A DNA stretch of 7,738 bases, taken from the NCBI GenBank assembly GCA_030625995.1, contig DAOUPU010000114.1:1-7738 (forward strand), in the 5' to 3' direction. The notes below the pieces were generated by a model. The model ran no database searches, was not told the DNA's origin, and worked only from the letters and a program-made list of their open reading frames with translations. This document shows positions 5,855 through 7,738 of the stretch, in pieces. The stretch's first letter is position 1. Each line of letters starts with the position of its first letter. A program made the position numbers and the translations under genes. The DNA is from Flavobacteriaceae bacterium (lineage in GTDB: Bacteria > Bacteroidota > Bacteroidia > Flavobacteriales > Flavobacteriaceae).

Positions 5855-6421
5855 TTAACCGATAAAATAGAAGAACAAGAAAAGATAAATCCATAAGGCA
5901 TCCACAAAATGCCAAAAAATAGCACCTAATTCCAGCCCTAATGAATTTGTTGTGCTATACTTGCCTCTTATATTCTGGGTCAACACGGTAGCGAGGACAA
6001 CAATCCCAGCCATGATATGTGCTAAATGACTAATTGTAACAACATATAAAAATGAAGTAGAAACATTACTTTCTTTTCCCGTAAAATACAATCCGGCCTC
6101 GATCAATTGTCTAAAACCCTGAAATTGAAAAAATACAAATCCCAAACCTAATAGCAGGGTTATAATCAAGAACAGTGAAGTCTTTGTGATATCGTTATTT
6201 TTGATAAACCTTTTTGCTAAATAAAAAGTCAAGCTACTTATTACGATCAATAAAGTACTTATATAGAATGATGAAGGCAGATCAAAACTTACCCAGTCTT
6301 CACGGTTTTTACTCACTACATAAGCACTTGTCAGACCGGCAAACATCATGGTCATACTGATCATAGATACCCATAACATTTGTTTGTACGTTTTTTCTTT
6401 AACCTCTTGTTGCATTATCAT
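5855..6421 (-). CDS. Cytochrome c oxidase subunit III, short form
   Basis: This 188-residue protein is a COX3-family membrane protein with five predicted helices (about 14-37, 50-70, 81-101, 123-147, 165-187). The C-terminal FWHFVDALWIYLFLFFYF (169-186) is the family's last-helix signature, and SHLAHIMAG (131-139) stands where other members have TGFHGxHVxxG. QGFRQLIEAGLYF (101-113) is the usual motif after helix 3, with Glu108. Short loops and its length contrast with the neighbouring long COX3, so the cluster carries two different subunit III genes; two-gene arrangements are known in Bacteroidota. The ATG at 6421-6419 overlaps the ctaB stop in the form TAATG, which suggests translational coupling. 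A second ATG at 6415-6413 is an alternative start, removing two residues. Confidence 0.9.
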   Translation of the reverse strand: MIMQQEVKEKTYKQMLWVSMISMTMMFAGLTSAYVVSKNREDWVSFDLPSSFYISTLLIVISSLTFYLAKRFIKNNDITKTSLFLIITLLLGLGFVFFQFQGFRQLIEAGLYFTGKESNVSTSFLYVVTISHLAHIMAGIVVLATVLTQNIRGKYSTTNSLGLELGAIFWHFVDALWIYLFLFFYFIG

Positions 6422-7314
6422 TAGTGTAAAAATTTATCAATTACAAATATAATCTGAATCAGGGTAATGTATAGCACACTTGACAACATTAATTTCCTTG
6501 CCATTAGATCTGTTTGCTCTTTGTGTAATTTCATTCCATAATAAAGCATTATTAATCCCAGGAAAAAAATAATTATCGCCGATAAAGGTAATAAATACAG
6601 TTCGCCAGTAAGTCTAAAAACGGGAACAACTGAAACTAACAACATAATTATGGTGTATAGAATTATTAATTTAGTTGCTTTTTTATCCTTTTGTGTAGTT
6701 GGCATCATATTAAAACCTGCTTTTTTATACTCATCAAATTGCAACCAGCCAATTGCCCAAAAATGAGGAAATTGCCAAAAGAACTGTATCATAAACAACA
6801 TACCCGCTTCAATTCCGAACTGTCCGGTTGCGGCCACCCATCCCAGCATAAATGGAATTGCCCCGGGAATTGCCCCTACAAATACAGATAAGGGTGTGAT
6901 TGGTTTAAGTGGTGTATATGCACTTGTATAAAGAAAAACTGAGATGGCTCCAAAAAGTGCTGTTTTACCATTGATATTAAATAACATCAAGAGGCCAATA
7001 CTAACCAGTGATATTGCTATAATCATAGCAACATTTACCGACATTCTGCCTGCAGGAATCGGGCGGTTTTTTGTGCGGGTCATTATCGCATCCGGCTCTT
7101 TTTCTATAATTTGATTAAAGGCGTTAGAAGCTCCAACAACACAGTACCCTCCTACTGCGAGTAAAATTATAGTTTTGTAGTCAACAGTTTGTGCCGCTAA
7201 AAGGTATCCGGCAACAGATGAAAAAACAACACTTAAAGATAAACCTACTTTTGTAAGTTGCTTAAAATCACTCCATCCTGACTGCATGGCAATTGTTTTT
7301 GTTATTGTTTGCAA
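6421..7314 (-). CDS. ctaB: Protoheme IX farnesyltransferase (heme O synthase)
   Basis: This 297-residue UbiA-family prenyltransferase joins farnesyl diphosphate to heme B, making heme O, the precursor of the heme A used by aa3-type oxidases. It is a polytopic membrane enzyme. The first Asp-rich motif is NQIIEKEPDAIMTRTKNRPIPAG (from residue 67), with Asn67, Glu71 and Asp75 placed to bind the Mg-diphosphate. TPLKPITPLSVFVGAIPGAIP-type sequence starts at 134, and QFPHFWAIGWLQFDEYKKAG (181-200) is the second family signature. The start is uncertain. The frame opens with a TTG at 7314, which gives the usual family length and N-terminal tail; the first ATG is at 7287 and would give 288 residues. 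It is the first gene of the cluster, with a good promoter about 120 nt upstream, and its stop overlaps the next start by one base. Heme A synthase (CtaA) is not in this window. The alternative name is cyoE. Confidence 0.95.
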   Translation of the reverse strand: MQTITKTIAMQSGWSDFKQLTKVGLSLSVVFSSVAGYLLAAQTVDYKTIILLAVGGYCVVGASNAFNQIIEKEPDAIMTRTKNRPIPAGRMSVNVAMIIAISLVSIGLLMLFNINGKTALFGAISVFLYTSAYTPLKPITPLSVFVGAIPGAIPFMLGWVAATGQFGIEAGMLFMIQFFWQFPHFWAIGWLQFDEYKKAGFNMMPTTQKDKKATKLIILYTIIMLLVSVVPVFRLTGELYLLPLSAIIIFFLGLIMLYYGMKLHKEQTDLMARKLMLSSVLYITLIQIIFVIDKFLH

Positions 7315-7341
7315 TTTATTATTGGCTTTAACCCACTTTAT

Positions 7342-7426
7342 GAACTAGAAAATCTACTACAACTTGAAACGTTATATTTTGAAGTCGTTTCGACCTTCAT
7401 CCCGAAGTTCTAGTACGTAATACGGG
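7342..7426 (-). other. Structured 5' leader of ctaB
   Basis: Between the predicted ctaB promoter and its start codon lie roughly 120 nt of probable untranslated leader with several inverted repeats. GAAGTCG-TTT-CGAcCTTC (7381-7398) forms a 7-bp hairpin with one bulge. CTTC-ATCCC-GAAG (7395-7407) shares the CTTC block with it, so the two hairpins exclude each other. ACTAGAA (7344-7350) is complementary to TTCTAGT (7408-7414). I do not recognise any known riboswitch. Regulation by this leader is inference, and the pairs are short enough to arise by chance. Confidence 0.25.
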
Positions 7427-7443
7427 TTTAATTTAAAACGGTG

Positions 7444-7473
7444 CAAATATATTTATTAATTAAGGATTTACAA
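7444..7473 (-). promoter_or_regulatory. Promoter of ctaB and the oxidase cluster
   Basis: On the minus strand, TTG (7473-7471), a 19-nt spacer and TATATTTG (7451-7444) fit the Bacteroidota sigma-A promoter consensus exactly (TTG, about 19 nt, TAnnTTTG). An overlapping TTTG at 7477-7474 gives a 22-nt spacer instead. Transcription would begin near 7437 and leave a leader of about 120 nt before the TTG start of ctaB. It diverges from the tRNA promoter at 7509-7538. Confidence 0.65.
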
Positions 7474-7508
7474 CAAAAATAATTACACAAAAAAAGTTAA
7501 AAAAAGGT

Positions 7509-7538
7509 TTTGGAGTTTATTAAAATGTATTAAATTTG
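7509..7538 (+). promoter_or_regulatory. Promoter of the tRNA-Gly gene
   Basis: TTTG (7509-7512), an 18-nt spacer and TAAATTTG (7531-7538) match the Bacteroidota promoter consensus, with a perfect TAnnTTTG box. Transcription would start near 7545, about 60 nt before the mature tRNA 5' end. No protein gene follows on this strand before the tRNA, so the tRNA is its evident target. Confidence 0.65.
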
Positions 7539-7540
7539 CG

Positions 7541-7568
7541 CCTGCCTATTCGGACAGGTAAGCCGGCT
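7541..7568 (+). other. GC-rich hairpin in the tRNA leader
   Basis: The short leader before the tRNA is much richer in G+C than its surroundings. CCTGCC (7541-7546) pairs imperfectly with GACAGG (7553-7558), with one C-A mismatch, and is followed by the 8-bp palindrome AGCCGGCT (7561-7568). The minus strand reads ACCTGTCC, sharing ACCTGTC with the REP-like palindromes near 1690 and 2370. It may be a processed leader hairpin or the remnant of another repeat; I cannot tell which. Confidence 0.3.
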
Positions 7569-7604
7569 GGAATTTACAGGGCACAAAGTTCATTAAAATA
7601 TATT

Positions 7605-7676
7605 GCGAAAGTAGCTCAGGGGTAGAGCATCACCTTGCCAAGGTGAGGGTCGCGGGTTCAAATCCCGTCTTTCGCT
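7605..7676 (+). tRNA. tRNA-Gly (anticodon GCC)
   Basis: The full cloverleaf can be drawn over 72 nt. The acceptor stem GCGAAAG/CTTTCGC is perfect over 7 bp, the D stem is GCTC/GAGC, the anticodon stem TCACC/GGTGA encloses TTGCCAA with anticodon GCC at 7637-7639, and the T arm is GCGGG-TTCAAAT-CCCGT with one G-T pair. The discriminator base is T at 7676, as expected for bacterial tRNA-Gly. CCA is not encoded and must be added after transcription. It reads glycine GGC and GGU codons. It is the only plus-strand gene seen in the window. Confidence 0.97.
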
Positions 7677-7696
7677 CTGGAAGTAAAAGATGGTTT

Positions 7697-7718
7697 AAAA
7701 AGAGAATATTTCTTTTTT
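7697..7718 (+). terminator. Weak possible terminator after tRNA-Gly
   Basis: AAAAAGA (7697-7703) pairs with TCTTTTT (7711-7717) around a 7-nt loop, and the second arm ends in a six-T run. The position, 20 nt past the tRNA, suits a terminator, but the stem is almost entirely A-T and so weak. No gene is recognisable from here to the end of the window. Confidence 0.3.
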
Positions 7719-7738
7719 GAATGAGGTAGCGACTTGTC

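Noticed and set aside
6691..6891. Plus-strand open frame of 66 codons, rich in Cys and His
   Set aside because: It is antisense to the conserved part of ctaB; the Cys/His pattern follows from the opposite-strand coding sequence.
7677..7738. Start of another gene downstream of the tRNA
   Set aside because: Only 62 nt remain; the one ATG visible there (7721) meets a TAG two codons later and no coding signal can be judged.

Overview
The window looks like chromosomal DNA from a low-GC Bacteroidota, most likely a flavobacterium-like aerobe. Three things point there. The gene set (heme O synthase, two COX3 proteins, prokaryotic COX IV, a SCO protein and a DUF420 protein in one run) is typical of that group. 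The sequence is AT-rich with almost no Shine-Dalgarno sites. The best promoters match the Bacteroidota pattern TTTG/TTG - about 19 nt - TAnnTTTG. I cannot name a species.

Layout. Every protein gene is on the minus strand, so transcription runs from high to low coordinates. At the right end a tRNA-Gly(GCC) gene (7605-7676, plus strand) has a good promoter and diverges from the oxidase cluster, whose own promoter lies near 7444-7473. The cluster runs ctaB (heme O synthase), a short COX3, a long COX3 with a soluble insertion, COX IV, a membrane-anchored thioredoxin-fold-like protein that seems to be a SCO relative without copper ligands, a canonical SCO protein, and a DUF420 (CtaM/YozB-like) protein. 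These would build and mature an aa3/caa3-type cytochrome c oxidase: heme supply, subunits III and IV, and CuA copper delivery. Subunits I and II are absent and must be encoded elsewhere. A strong intrinsic terminator (4338-4366) separates the structural subunits from the assembly-factor genes.

After the cluster lies a REP-associated tyrosine transposase (RAYT, IS200/IS605-like Y1 HUH family, 1718-2275) bracketed by two long palindromes (1681-1713 and 2358-2398). Their 29-nt cores are exact reverse complements of one another. At the left end is a TPR-family lipoprotein gene (start 1524) that runs off the window; its upstream region holds several inverted repeats.

Most of the window is ordinary respiratory biology. 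The parts most worth a second look are the RAYT with its inverted palindrome pair, the ligand-less SCO-like protein beside a true SCO, the terminator inside the cluster, the large COX3 insertion, and an inverted repeat on the probable -7 box of the second COX3 gene.
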